This document shows, piece by piece, positions 1-7,520 of a stretch of 35,811 nucleotides of DNA. A program made the translations under genes and the position numbers. A model generated the notes under the pieces. It searched no databases. It saw only the letters and a list, made by a program, of their open reading frames with translations, and was not told the origin of the DNA. Location: contig DAHXLY010000023.1 of NCBI GenBank assembly GCA_027365735.1, positions 1-35,811 of the forward strand, written 5' to 3'. Source of the stretch: Microcaldota archaeon. Its GTDB lineage: Archaea; Micrarchaeota; Micrarchaeia; Micrarchaeales; Micrarchaeaceae. Each line of letters starts with the position of its first letter. Position 1 is the stretch's first letter.

Positions 1-831
1 AATTGTTGTCTGGATTCTTGTCTCAGCCGGATAAAACTTGATGAGCGTTTCGTTTATCTTAAACCTGTTCTTTTTGTTTCCGAACTTCTTCGTGTCGATC
101 ATGAATTTTCCTGTCACGTCGTTCCAAAGTCCCATTTCACCCTCGAATATTGGCGCCGGGCCGGTCATTCCTTCCTTTGCAAGCATCGCAGCAAAGATTG
201 CATTCCTCGCCGAGTTTGCGAACACTGGTGCCTTCCACATCGAAAGTTCCCCTGCCCTTACCTGTCTCATAGTCATGTGTGAACTGAGGGCGATGTTTAT
301 TGCATGTGCTGTTTCGGGGATCGTGAGCCCCATCAGTTTTGACGATGCCGCAGCAACAGAAACAAGACCATATATTACGTGGTCCCACCCGTGCTTCCAA
401 AGGCACGCCGCATCGGCGAGCCTTGCCTGTATCTCGTACGCAAGCACCACGGCAAGAAGCGCGTCCTTCCCACTCTTTTTCTCCGCCTCCGCCACCGCAA
501 GGATTGGAAATATATTGTCGCTCGGGTGCGAGAACTCCTTCCCGTCGTATGTGTCGTTGTAATCGAAGTATCTTGACATCGTCCCATTTGCGAACGCTGC
601 CAGGTACGGTGTGGTTTTGTAATAAGTCCCCAGAACGGAGGCAGAATAACTGGTCTCTATGCCTGTGGCGACCTCTCTTACTATCCTGCACGGCTTTTCC
701 TGTGATGCTCCAATCGCGCATCCCATTGTGTCGATTATCCTCAGCTTTGCTGAATGGATTGTCTCTTTCGAAAGGTCAAAGTAGTCGGTGAAGTGAACGT
801 ATTTTGCTATGTCCTCTGCAATTGTCGCCAT
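1..831 (-). CDS. prpD: MmgE/PrpD-family dehydratase (2-methylcitrate/citrate dehydratase), 3' end cut by window edge
   Basis: The reverse strand is open from an ATG at 831 to the window edge, giving 277 codons of a family that is usually about 450-480 residues, so the C-terminal part is missing. Family hallmarks seen are an N-terminal helical region with a TMGCAIGAS stretch, then SHPSDNI, a GKDALLAVVLAYEI-like helix and WKHGWDHVIYGLV followed by an Ala-rich helix. Known family members dehydrate 2-methylcitrate to 2-methyl-cis-aconitate, and some (E. coli PrpD, B. subtilis MmgE) also act on citrate or cis-aconitate. Its ATG directly follows the TAA stop of the isocitrate dehydrogenase gene with no gap, so translation is probably coupled. 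Lying last in an mdh-citrate synthase-icd operon, it is a candidate aconitase substitute; that role is inference. Family assignment is firm, substrate is not. Confidence 0.88.
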   Translation of the reverse strand, partial: MATIAEDIAKYVHFTDYFDLSKETIHSAKLRIIDTMGCAIGASQEKPCRIVREVATGIETSYSASVLGTYYKTTPYLAAFANGTMSRYFDYNDTYDGKEFSHPSDNIFPILAVAEAEKKSGKDALLAVVLAYEIQARLADAACLWKHGWDHVIYGLVSVAAASSKLMGLTIPETAHAINIALSSHMTMRQVRAGELSMWKAPVFANSARNAIFAAMLAKEGMTGPAPIFEGEMGLWNDVTGKFMIDTKKFGNKKNRFKINETLIKFYPAETRIQTTI

Positions 832-1920
832 TTATTTCCCTATTTTGCTTATTATTTCGCTGGTCATCCTCTTTGTCCCCACCGGTTTGCCTGTTGCTAT
901 ATCGTACGTCACGAATTTATTCTCTTTTATCACACCCAGCACAGCATCCTCTAAGTCCTTCGCCGCCTTTTTCTCTCCAATATGCGATAGCATCAGCACC
1001 GCGCTGAGTATGCATGCGGTTGGATTGGCCTCGTCCTTTCCCGCATGCTTCGGCGCGCTGCCATGGACCGGCTCAAACACCGCGCAATCCTTTCCGATGT
1101 TTGCGCTCGGTGCGATCCCCAACCCGCCGGCTAGCCCGGCACAAAGGTCGGAGATTATGTCTCCATAGAGGTTCGGGCAGACAAGCACGTCATAGTCCTC
1201 CGGTTTCGTGACGAGGTGCATGCACATGTTGTCTACTATCATGTCCTCGAACTGCATCTTTGGGTATTTTTTCGCCACCCGCTGCGCGCATTTCAGGAAC
1301 AGTCCGTCCGTGAACTTCATTATGTTGGCCTTGTGGACCGCAGTGACCTTCTTCCTTTTCTCGTCCTTCGCATAATCAAATGCGAACTTGACTATCCTCT
1401 CGCTTGCGGTCTTTGATATTGGCTTCAACGTAATGGCGCTGTCCCTCCTTATTTTCTTGCCCAACTTTGATTTCACAAATCTTATCAGCTGACCAGCGCT
1501 GCGCGTGCCCTCGTCAAACTCTATTCCAGCATAAAGGTCCTCGGTGTTTTCCCTAACGACTACGAGATCCACCTTACCATATCTGGATTTTATCCCCTCG
1601 AAGTGCTTTGCCGGCCTGAGGTTCGCAAAAAGGTCGAGTCTTTGTCGCAACTCCACGTTCACACTCCTGAACCCCTCCGAAATCGGCGTTGTAAGCGGCC
1701 CTTTCAGCGCGACTTTATTTTTCTTTATCGATTCCAGCGTTGACTTTGGGAGCACAGAGCCGAATTTTTTCTCCGCCGTTTCACCGGCGAGGGCTATCTC
1801 CCACTTTACTTCAAAGCCGTGCCTCTTCGCCGCCGCGTCCACGCACCTGCGCGCGGCATCGCTGACCTCCGGCCCTATCCCGTCCCCGGGAATCAGGGTT
1901 ATTGTGTACTTCATAATCAT
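832..1920 (-). CDS. icd: Isocitrate dehydrogenase (isocitrate/isopropylmalate dehydrogenase family)
   Basis: A 362-residue beta-decarboxylating dehydrogenase, full length for the family. The N-terminus has LIPGDGIGPEV. The substrate loop GFRSVNVELRQRLDLFANLRP carries Ser86 and Asn88, as in isocitrate-specific enzymes, where isopropylmalate dehydrogenases have hydrophobic residues. Arg92, Arg102, Arg123, Tyr130, Lys197, Asp230, Asp254 and Asp258 match the catalytic and metal-binding positions. In the cofactor loop HGSAPKHAGK, Lys291-His292 replace the Asp-Ile typical of NAD enzymes and resemble the Lys-Tyr of NADP enzymes, so NADP use is plausible (inference). It converts isocitrate to 2-oxoglutarate. 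The start is ATG at 1920; a second in-frame ATG lies at 1914. It sits 6 nt after the citrate synthase gene and abuts prpD, in one operon. Homoisocitrate or isopropylmalate activity is less likely. Confidence 0.9.
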   Translation of the reverse strand: MIMKYTITLIPGDGIGPEVSDAARRCVDAAAKRHGFEVKWEIALAGETAEKKFGSVLPKSTLESIKKNKVALKGPLTTPISEGFRSVNVELRQRLDLFANLRPAKHFEGIKSRYGKVDLVVVRENTEDLYAGIEFDEGTRSAGQLIRFVKSKLGKKIRRDSAITLKPISKTASERIVKFAFDYAKDEKRKKVTAVHKANIMKFTDGLFLKCAQRVAKKYPKMQFEDMIVDNMCMHLVTKPEDYDVLVCPNLYGDIISDLCAGLAGGLGIAPSANIGKDCAVFEPVHGSAPKHAGKDEANPTACILSAVLMLSHIGEKKAAKDLEDAVLGVIKENKFVTYDIATGKPVGTKRMTSEIISKIGK

Positions 1921-1926
1921 AAGCCG

Positions 1927-3072
1927 TTATTTCCTCTTGTCAATCGGCACGAACTTCAGGTCCATCGGACCGGTGTACCACTCGAGCGGCCTTATCAGCC
2001 TGTTGTCGTCGTACTGCTCGAGCGCATGGGCGGTCCATCCTGAAATCCTCGCCAGCGCGAATATCGGCGAGTCGAGCTCTATCGGGAGCCCTAGGTCGCT
2101 GTAGACTATCGCAGAGAAGAAGTCCACGTTCGGATACAGCCCCTTCTCGCTTATCATTATCTTCTCGATCCGCTCGGCGATGTTGTACCAGGTCATGTCC
2201 CCTTCTATCTCGCTGAACTTCTTCGCCTCCTTCTTCAATATCTTTGCACGGGGATCCCATGTCTTGTAGACCCTGTGGCCTATCCCCATCATCTTCCCGT
2301 GATTTGCAAGCGTCTCCTTCACATATTTCTCGGCTTTCTGCGGCGTTCCTATCGCTTTGAGCTGCGCGATCACCGCCTCCGCCGCGCCTCCGTGGAGCGG
2401 CCCCTTCAGCACGCCGATTCCCGTCGTCATGGCAGAGTACATGTCGCTCAGCGTCGACACGGTGGTCCTGACGGCGAATGTGGATGCGTTGAATCCGTGT
2501 TCTGCGTGAAGGACCATGTCCATATCCATCGCCTTCGTCTCGACGTCGTTCGGCTCCTTGCCCTTGACCATGTAGAGGAAGTTGGCAGCAAGCCCAAGCT
2601 TCGGGTTTGGCCTTACTAGCTCGAGCTTTTTCTCTATCCTGTAACAGTAAGCGACGATTGTCGGGAACTTCGCGATCAGGGACTTGCCGATTGCGATGTG
2701 GTAGTCGGTCTTTATGTCCTTTATATCATCGTCCCCGCCTGCCAGCGCCGACACTGCGGTACGGAGCGCCTCCATCGGTGTGGTTTTTGGCACGACCTTC
2801 TCGAGTATTTCCACAACATAGTTCGGAAGGTTCCTCATCCTCGAAAGCTCCTTGTTGAATTGGTCCAGCTCTTTCCTGTTTGGGAGCTTTCCGTAAAGAA
2901 GGAGGTAGCTCGTCTCTTCAAATGTGCAGTTCTCGGCTAGGTCTTCTATTTTGTAACCTCTGTAGTACAGCCTCCCTTTTTGGCCGTCGATTTTGCAGAT
3001 CTTCGACTCCGCCGCGATTATGTCCTCCAAACCCTTCTTGAAACCTTCCGGCAACCCATTTTCCTTCACCAT
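1927..3072 (-). CDS. gltA: Citrate synthase (possibly also 2-methylcitrate synthase)
   Basis: About 381 residues, the usual length of small archaeal/Gram-positive-type citrate synthases. The catalytic triad is visible (numbering from the ATG at 3075): His228 in PLHGG, His267 in GIGHRVY and Asp318 in NVDFFSA, together with His193 in HAEHGFNAS and the RGY segment near the N-terminus. The enzyme condenses oxaloacetate and acetyl-CoA to citrate; homologues with the same motifs use propionyl-CoA. Two ATGs lie in tandem at 3075 and 3072. A Shine-Dalgarno-like GGGTG at 3078-3082 is better spaced from 3072, so I chose that one. It follows mdh by a short gap and precedes icd, which supports a citrate branch. 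The prpD gene at the end of the operon keeps a methylcitrate role open. Confidence 0.93.
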   Translation of the reverse strand: MVKENGLPEGFKKGLEDIIAAESKICKIDGQKGRLYYRGYKIEDLAENCTFEETSYLLLYGKLPNRKELDQFNKELSRMRNLPNYVVEILEKVVPKTTPMEALRTAVSALAGGDDDIKDIKTDYHIAIGKSLIAKFPTIVAYCYRIEKKLELVRPNPKLGLAANFLYMVKGKEPNDVETKAMDMDMVLHAEHGFNASTFAVRTTVSTLSDMYSAMTTGIGVLKGPLHGGAAEAVIAQLKAIGTPQKAEKYVKETLANHGKMMGIGHRVYKTWDPRAKILKKEAKKFSEIEGDMTWYNIAERIEKIMISEKGLYPNVDFFSAIVYSDLGLPIELDSPIFALARISGWTAHALEQYDDNRLIRPLEWYTGPMDLKFVPIDKRK

Positions 3073-3090
3073 CATATCACCCGATAATCT

Positions 3091-4017
3091 TCACATCAGC
3101 TGCTTCAGCGAGTCTTTCACTTTCGCTGCCGATTCCATTAGGAGCCTCTTCTCGCCCTTATTGAGTTCGAGCTCCACGATCTTCTCCGCGCCCTTTGCAC
3201 CCAGAACAACCGGAACGCCCATGAAGATGCCCTTTATTCCATATTCGCCGTCAAGGTATGCTGCGCAGGGAAGTATCATCTTCTTGTCCTTTAGTATCGA
3301 TTCGACCATCCTCACAAGCGAGTAGTCGGGTGCGTAGAACGCGCTGCTGTCCTTTTCCAGTTTTATTATTTCCGCTCCGGCATCCCTTGTCCTCGCAACG
3401 AGTGCGTCAATTTTCTTTTTCTGCATCAGCTCGGTAACTGGAATTCCGGCAACACTGGTGTATCTCGGCAGTGGAACCATGAAGTCTCCGTGTCCTCCGA
3501 GCACTACGCTTGAAACCTGCTCAACAGCTCGCCCTAGTTCTGTCGCCACAAAATAGCTGAACCTTGATGAATCCAATACTCCTGCCTGCCCAACAACCCT
3601 GTTCTTCGGGAAGCCGGTCACCTTCTTTGCAAGGTAGACCATCGAGTCGAGCGGGTTTGTCATCACAATGAGAACGCAATTCGGGGCGTATCTCTTCACT
3701 TGTGCGCAGGTGCTTTTGATCACCTCGGCGTTCACAGCGAGCAGGTCCTCGCGGGACATTCCCTCTTTCCTCGGGACACCTGCAGTGATTATTACCACGT
3801 CGCTGTCCTTTATGTCGGAATAATCGCCCGTACCTTTGATCTTCAGGTCGAACTGCTCTATCAGCGCGCTCTCCTCGATGTCCAATGCCACTCCCTGCGC
3901 CTTGCCGGCGGTCCTGTTCCAGAGCACTATGTCTCCGAGTTCTTTGTACGCAAGGAGCTGTGCAAGCGTAGAACCAACCTTCCCTGCGCCTATGATGGAG
4001 ATTTTCGCCCTCGCCAT
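3091..4017 (-). CDS. mdh: Malate dehydrogenase (LDH/MDH superfamily)
   Basis: A 308-residue LDH-like malate dehydrogenase. The Rossmann glycine motif is GAGKVG at residues 10-15. The active-site loop VPRKEGMSRED has Arg83 and Arg89, with Arg at the substrate-selecting position as in malate rather than lactate dehydrogenases. MTNPLDSM carries Asn121, SSRF carries Arg152, and GGHGDFMVP carries the catalytic His176. At the end of the second beta strand (VLWN) Asn34 replaces the Asp that normally fixes NAD preference, so NADP use is possible (inference). It interconverts malate and oxaloacetate and is the first gene of the mdh-gltA-icd-prpD operon. A TATA-like box about 25 nt upstream of the ATG suggests a leaderless transcript. 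Confidence 0.92.
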   Translation of the reverse strand: MARAKISIIGAGKVGSTLAQLLAYKELGDIVLWNRTAGKAQGVALDIEESALIEQFDLKIKGTGDYSDIKDSDVVIITAGVPRKEGMSREDLLAVNAEVIKSTCAQVKRYAPNCVLIVMTNPLDSMVYLAKKVTGFPKNRVVGQAGVLDSSRFSYFVATELGRAVEQVSSVVLGGHGDFMVPLPRYTSVAGIPVTELMQKKKIDALVARTRDAGAEIIKLEKDSSAFYAPDYSLVRMVESILKDKKMILPCAAYLDGEYGIKGIFMGVPVVLGAKGAEKIVELELNKGEKRLLMESAAKVKDSLKQLM

Positions 4018-4032
4018 GATAAGCAGAAGGAA

Positions 4033-4046
4033 CTAAATTATAAAAG
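4033..4046 (-). promoter_or_regulatory. TATA-like box for the mdh-gltA-icd-prpD operon
   Basis: Read on the minus strand this is CTTTTATAATTTAG, centred about 23-25 nt upstream of the mdh ATG at 4017. That spacing fits a leaderless archaeal promoter. It lies in the 42-nt gap after the upstream same-strand gene. Confidence 0.55.
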
Positions 4047-4059
4047 GTTTGGCTTATGC

Positions 4060-4776
4060 TTAGTAATTGTGCTTCGAGGGTATACCGGACCTTAGTAGAA
4101 GTCGGTTCTTAGAAATACCTTTCTGCTCCTCAGCAAGTTCCTCCGCCTTCCTCTCGCTTCTGATTCTCTCGAGCTCTGCCATAGCGAAGTGAACCTGTCT
4201 AACCTGGTACCTGCCAAGCTTTTCGGCGTATATCTCAGCGTCCTCATATATTTCCTGCGCGTGGTGGAAGTCCTGCTGCTGTATCTTTGCCATCGCCTTC
4301 TCCCCAAGCAAGACCATGAGCGCAGGTCCATACTCCCGCATAGTGTGGTCTGCCCACTGGTAGCCTGACTTTGCCATGGTCTCTGCAAGTTCTACTCCCT
4401 GCTTGAGGTAGAACTCTCGCTGTTCCGCCCTTTCAGCTCTTGCATAAAATTCTTCCTTTCTCTTTCGTTCAGCCTCAACCGTTTCATGAATATCTGCGGC
4501 CACGCGGAGCTGTTCCGCCTCGGTTGGCATAGGCCTGGTTTCCTGCCTCGGTTCTATTGCCAGGAGGCTAGAGCTAAAGATTACATGAAGGTCTTGCAAT
4601 CTTTTCTCAGTGGTCCGGTTCGCCCAATCTCTTTGCCTTTCCTCCTCCTTTCCGGCCTCATGCCAGTAGGTTGCTGTCGGGCCCTGGGGCACCATAGTGC
4701 CGTCGATCATCTTCTGGAGATCGCTCTTCTTCTCTTCCTGCACCGCAGCTTGTGTTCTTGTAGTTCCGATTGCCAT
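4060..4776 (-). CDS. Charged, alpha-helical hypothetical protein
   Basis: I do not recognise this protein of about 238 residues. It is rich in Glu, Lys, Arg and Gln, has no signal peptide or membrane segment, and looks largely helical, with likely coiled coil in the stretch EAERKRKEEFYARAERAEQ and again near the C-terminus. The C-terminal half (YEDAEIYAEKLGRYQ and flanking helices) resembles a TPR-like helical hairpin only in general pattern. I chose the ATG at 4776; an in-frame GTG at 4782 is an alternative. It is divergent from the propeller protein at 4880 and upstream of mdh on the same strand, but mdh has its own TATA-like box, so co-transcription is not required. The reading frame fits the codon style of its neighbours. 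Confidence 0.7.
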   Translation of the reverse strand: MAIGTTRTQAAVQEEKKSDLQKMIDGTMVPQGPTATYWHEAGKEEERQRDWANRTTEKRLQDLHVIFSSSLLAIEPRQETRPMPTEAEQLRVAADIHETVEAERKRKEEFYARAERAEQREFYLKQGVELAETMAKSGYQWADHTMREYGPALMVLLGEKAMAKIQQQDFHHAQEIYEDAEIYAEKLGRYQVRQVHFAMAELERIRSERKAEELAEEQKGISKNRLLLRSGIPSKHNY

Positions 4777-4806
4777 AACCACACCGGAGTACCTCAGCTC
4801 AAGCTT

Positions 4807-4816
4807 CTATATAAGA
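4807..4816 (-). promoter_or_regulatory. Candidate TATA box for the minus-strand gene at 4060-4776
   Basis: TCTTATATAG on the minus strand is centred about 35 nt upstream of the ATG at 4776. The same bases read on the plus strand (CTATATAAGA) could also serve the divergent gene, so the orientation is uncertain. Confidence 0.4.
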
Positions 4817-4839
4817 CTTTCTGCGAAGCATCCAGAAAG

Positions 4840-4850
4840 TTATAAATAAA
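4840..4850 (+). promoter_or_regulatory. TATA-like box for the propeller protein gene
   Basis: TTATAAATAAA is centred about 35 nt upstream of the ATG at 4880. This predicts a short leader of roughly 10 nt. Confidence 0.5.
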
Positions 4851-4879
4851 CGACTTCTGAAGCCCTAACGGGTGTATGC

Positions 4880-6037
4880 ATGAACAGAGCGGGAATGTGT
4901 CTGGTTTTGGTTATGGCGGTGTTGCTTGTCGGAAGCGCCAGCGCGCAGTTCTGGCAGTCCACGACTCAGTACCCGCAGCCGATAAAGCAGGAATCATGCA
5001 ATTATTACAGCGGTTACATCTACTGCCTCGGTGGAACAACAACATCCGGAACATCGCGTTCGGTTTATTCCGCGCAGGTAACATCCACTGGCGTCGGAAC
5101 CTGGACATCCGAGACTGGATATCCATCACTTATACTTAAACAGTCATGCGCAGCCGGTAGCGGCTACCTCTATTGTGTCGGAGGACAGAACGTTTACACG
5201 TCGTATTATGCCCCGATAAGCAACGGCAATGTCGGCAACTGGACGGCTACGACAAACTATCCGCTCAAGGTGTATTACCATACGTGCTCGATAAGCAATG
5301 GATACATTTACTGCGTCGGAGGTTACAACGGCTATGCGGGAGTGCAGAATGTCTACTATGCATCAGTCAACTCAACTGGAATCGGCGCATGGCAAGCCAC
5401 GAGCGGATATCCAATCCTGATTAACGGGCAGAGCTGCGCCATCAGCGGAGGATACATCTACTGCGTAGGAGGGCTGTTGCAGAACGGCAACCCGACAAAC
5501 CAGACCTACTATGCGTCGGTGTCTGGCGGCGGAGTCGGGCAGTGGTACAGTACTACCCCTTATCCAAACGCCATGGCGTTCGGAAGCTGCAACGTCGCTA
5601 ACGGACAGCTTTACTGCGTGCCGGGAAGCGGGTCCAATGTCACTTATTATGCAAGCCTTACTGGTTCGGGGATAGGAAAGTGGCAGGCCTCCCCGAGTTA
5701 TCCGGCATCCGGGACGACCGACATAAGTTGTACATCCTCGGGGTCCGCGATATACTGCATCGGAGGCAACGGCAACCCCCTGCTGCAGAGCGTGTACTAC
5801 GCTGCCGTCTCACTGAGCGGCGGTGGGAGCGGTTCCACGTCTGTTGTCTCGTCCGGAGGGGGGTACAACACCACCACCTCCGTGAATAACAACGGTGGAG
5901 GATCCAGCGGAACAGGTGGCTCAAGCAGCGGTGGGATAAGCACAACTACGGTTATACTGGTTGTGGTGATAGTAATCCTCGCAGGCGTGCTTGCGTGGAA
6001 AATGATGCTGCCCCAGATCAGGAAGCAGAAGAAGTAG
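4880..6037 (+). CDS. Secreted, membrane-anchored Kelch-like beta-propeller protein
   Basis: A 385-residue protein. Residues 1-22 form a Sec signal peptide with likely cleavage after SASA. It is followed by six tandem repeats of about 46-52 residues with the pattern W-x-x-T-x-x-YP, then SC, then G-Y-I-Y-C-V-G-G, then YYA and G-x-G. Each repeat has one Cys pair (SC and YC), suggesting a disulfide per blade. The pattern resembles Kelch-type blades, so a six-bladed propeller outside the cell is likely. A Gly/Ser/Thr/Asn-rich linker (about 270-350) leads to one transmembrane helix (about 355-375) and a basic tail (RKQKK), so the propeller should face outside. The same repeat unit recurs in the protein at 18773-20179. 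A binding or adhesion role is inference; the ligand is unknown. Confidence 0.85.
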   Translation: MNRAGMCLVLVMAVLLVGSASAQFWQSTTQYPQPIKQESCNYYSGYIYCLGGTTTSGTSRSVYSAQVTSTGVGTWTSETGYPSLILKQSCAAGSGYLYCVGGQNVYTSYYAPISNGNVGNWTATTNYPLKVYYHTCSISNGYIYCVGGYNGYAGVQNVYYASVNSTGIGAWQATSGYPILINGQSCAISGGYIYCVGGLLQNGNPTNQTYYASVSGGGVGQWYSTTPYPNAMAFGSCNVANGQLYCVPGSGSNVTYYASLTGSGIGKWQASPSYPASGTTDISCTSSGSAIYCIGGNGNPLLQSVYYAAVSLSGGGSGSTSVVSSGGGYNTTTSVNNNGGGSSGTGGSSSGGISTTTVILVVVIVILAGVLAWKMMLPQIRKQKK

Positions 6038-6147
6038 CTCCCCTGCCGAGAGCCGCAAAAACCAAAGATTTTAATAGGTTCCCGACATAATACTGACTGT
6101 AAAGCTCATTTCTAATTGCTGTTTCTACAGCCAATTTGGGAGATGTA

Positions 6148-6570
6148 ATGGCTAATGTATTCGATGTAAAGGGATCCGAACTGGTCAGGCTGGCAGCTGA
6201 GAAGCTGAAGGGGCAGATCAAGAAGCCGGATTACATAAACTATGTGAAGTCAGGCGCCGACAAGGAGCGCCCACCGGAGGACCCGGACTTCTATTACTTC
6301 AGGAGCGCCTCGATACTCAGGCAGGTGTATCTGAACGGCCCGCTCGGCGTATCACGCCTGAGGACCAGATATGGATCAGGGAAGGAGCACAACGGCATGC
6401 ACCGCCACCACCACGTAAAGGCCGGAGGGAGCATCATCCGTGACGCGTTCGCCTCGCTGGAGGGATTGGATTATATTAAGAAGACGAAGAAGGGGCGCGT
6501 AATAACCCCGAAGGGAAGGTCGTTCCTCGACAGGCTCAGCAGGGAGCTGAAGAACGCCCAACCGGCATAA
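6148..6570 (+). CDS. rps19e: 30S ribosomal protein S19e
   Basis: A 140-residue protein with typical eS19 features: an N-terminal winged-helix region (FDVKGSELVRLAAEKL), DFYYFRSASILRQVYL, the GVSRLRTRYG segment, and the C-terminal LEGLDYIKK and GRVITPKGRSFLDRL. It is a small-subunit protein needed for late 30S maturation in archaea and eukaryotes. I chose the ATG at 6148 because GGGAG lies just upstream (6138-6142); an in-frame TTG at 6136 would add four residues that the family lacks. It heads a plus-strand run of translation and secretion genes. An A/T-rich candidate TATA box (TTTTAATAGG) lies near 6069-6078. Confidence 0.93.
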   Translation: MANVFDVKGSELVRLAAEKLKGQIKKPDYINYVKSGADKERPPEDPDFYYFRSASILRQVYLNGPLGVSRLRTRYGSGKEHNGMHRHHHVKAGGSIIRDAFASLEGLDYIKKTKKGRVITPKGRSFLDRLSRELKNAQPA

Positions 6571-6578
6571 GTGTCCGC

Positions 6579-6881
6579 ATGTCCGAAGAAGAGAGCGAAC
6601 AAAAAAGAATGCAGAAGGCGCTGATGGAGCGCCAGAAAATGATATTGGCTGAAAGGCAAAGGAAGGATGCGATGTTGCGCCTTCTCGAACCCGCCGCGTA
6701 TGAAAGGCTGATGAATGTAAGGATATCCAACACGGAACTTTACCAACAGTTGGTCAACCTCATAATCTCGCTCGCACAGCAAAACAGGATCAACGGAAAG
6801 CTGACGGAAAAGCAGCTCCTCCAGATATTGGAGCGCGCCACTGTCACACCGGAAACAAAGATAGAATACAAGCACAAATGA
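6579..6881 (+). CDS. PDCD5/TFAR19-family DNA-binding protein
   Basis: A 100-residue archaeal PDCD5 homologue. It has a charged N-terminal helix (EEESEQKRMQKALMERQK), the LEPAAYERLMNVRISN core, and the LIISLAQQNRINGKLTEKQLLQIL helix-turn segment that is highly conserved in the family. The family forms a compact three-helix bundle and archaeal members bind nucleic acid; the exact cellular role is unsettled. It follows S19e by 8 nt and precedes L39e, a gene order common in archaea and consistent with a translation-associated operon. Confidence 0.9.
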   Translation: MSEEESEQKRMQKALMERQKMILAERQRKDAMLRLLEPAAYERLMNVRISNTELYQQLVNLIISLAQQNRINGKLTEKQLLQILERATVTPETKIEYKHK

Positions 6882-6891
6882 AATGATGTTC

Positions 6892-7059
6892 ATGTCCAAG
6901 AAAACCAGAACGCTGAAGATGAAGCTCGGAAAGAGGATGAAGCAATCCAGAAAGTTACCGTTCATCGCGAGGATAAGGACGCACCAACGGCTGCAATTCA
7001 ACGTCTTCAAGCGCGACTGGAGGAGGACGAAGATGAGGATACCGAACAAGGATGAGTAA
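6892..7059 (+). CDS. rpl39e: 50S ribosomal protein L39e
   Basis: A 55-residue, strongly basic protein. The motifs KLGKRMKQSRKLPFIARI, RTHQRLQFN and KRDWRRTKMRI match the L39e pattern of an Arg/Lys-rich helix, a Pro hinge and a C-terminal WRR(T/S)K motif. The protein lines the nascent-peptide exit tunnel. Three in-frame ATGs occur at 6883, 6886 and 6892; I chose 6892 because it gives the family-like start MSKK. The stop codon TAA directly abuts the ATG of L31e, which is the classical archaeal L39e-L31e order. Confidence 0.9.
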   Translation: MSKKTRTLKMKLGKRMKQSRKLPFIARIRTHQRLQFNVFKRDWRRTKMRIPNKDE

Positions 7060-7473
7060 ATGGCAGAAAGACTCCTAACCCTAAACATCAGGAAGTACCT
7101 GGTAACCCAGCCACGCACGAAGCGTGCCCGGAAGGCGGTGAAGTTCGTGAGGGAGAGGGTCGCTCATTACACGAAGATCAAGGAGGAAAACGTCAAGATC
7201 GCATACACGCTCAACAACCTTATCTTCAAGCACTATGCGAAGAGCATGCTACCTCTTAAGTTAAGGGTGAAAATAGGCACCGACACCGCCGACGTGCTTC
7301 CGTTCTCCGAACCAAAAAAGGAGGAGCCGAAGCAGCAGGCAGCCGGGCAGAAACAGGAAAAGAAAGGGCTGTTCTCGATAGGCAAGAAGGAGCAGCTGCC
7401 AGCTGTCGAGAAGAAGGAGGAAACCAAGCCGATGGCCCAGTCGCACAAGGCCGCCCCGCCCGCCAAGAAGTGA
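7060..7473 (+). CDS. rpl31e: 50S ribosomal protein L31e with extended C-terminal tail
   Basis: A 137-residue protein. The first 80 or so residues are the L31e core: LLTLNIRKYLVTQPRTKRARKAV, the KFVRERVAHYTKI helix, and NVKIAYTLNNLIFKHYAKSM followed by a short beta segment. The remaining roughly 55 residues are a low-complexity Lys/Glu/Gln/Ala/Pro tail that most L31e proteins lack. The core sits near the exit tunnel, where it can contact SRP, which is notable because ftsY lies further down the same cluster. The start codon abuts the L39e stop. The tail is probably disordered and its role is unknown. Confidence 0.92.
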   Translation: MAERLLTLNIRKYLVTQPRTKRARKAVKFVRERVAHYTKIKEENVKIAYTLNNLIFKHYAKSMLPLKLRVKIGTDTADVLPFSEPKKEEPKQQAAGQKQEKKGLFSIGKKEQLPAVEKKEETKPMAQSHKAAPPAKK

Positions 7474-7488
7474 GCGAACGGAAGGCAG

Positions 7489-7500
7489 TTAAATATTAAG
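7489..7500 (+). promoter_or_regulatory. TATA-like box for aIF6
   Basis: TTAAATATTAAG is centred 26 nt upstream of the aIF6 ATG at 7521, the spacing of a leaderless archaeal promoter. It suggests an internal promoter in the translation cluster. Confidence 0.55.
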
Positions 7501-7520
7501 TCTGATTATTTCGTGATGCA

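Noticed and set aside
137-721. Minus-strand open frame of 194 codons in the left-edge region
   Set aside because: The frame that runs from ATG 831 to the window edge encodes a recognisable PrpD; this one is an out-of-frame shadow rich in Arg and Gly.
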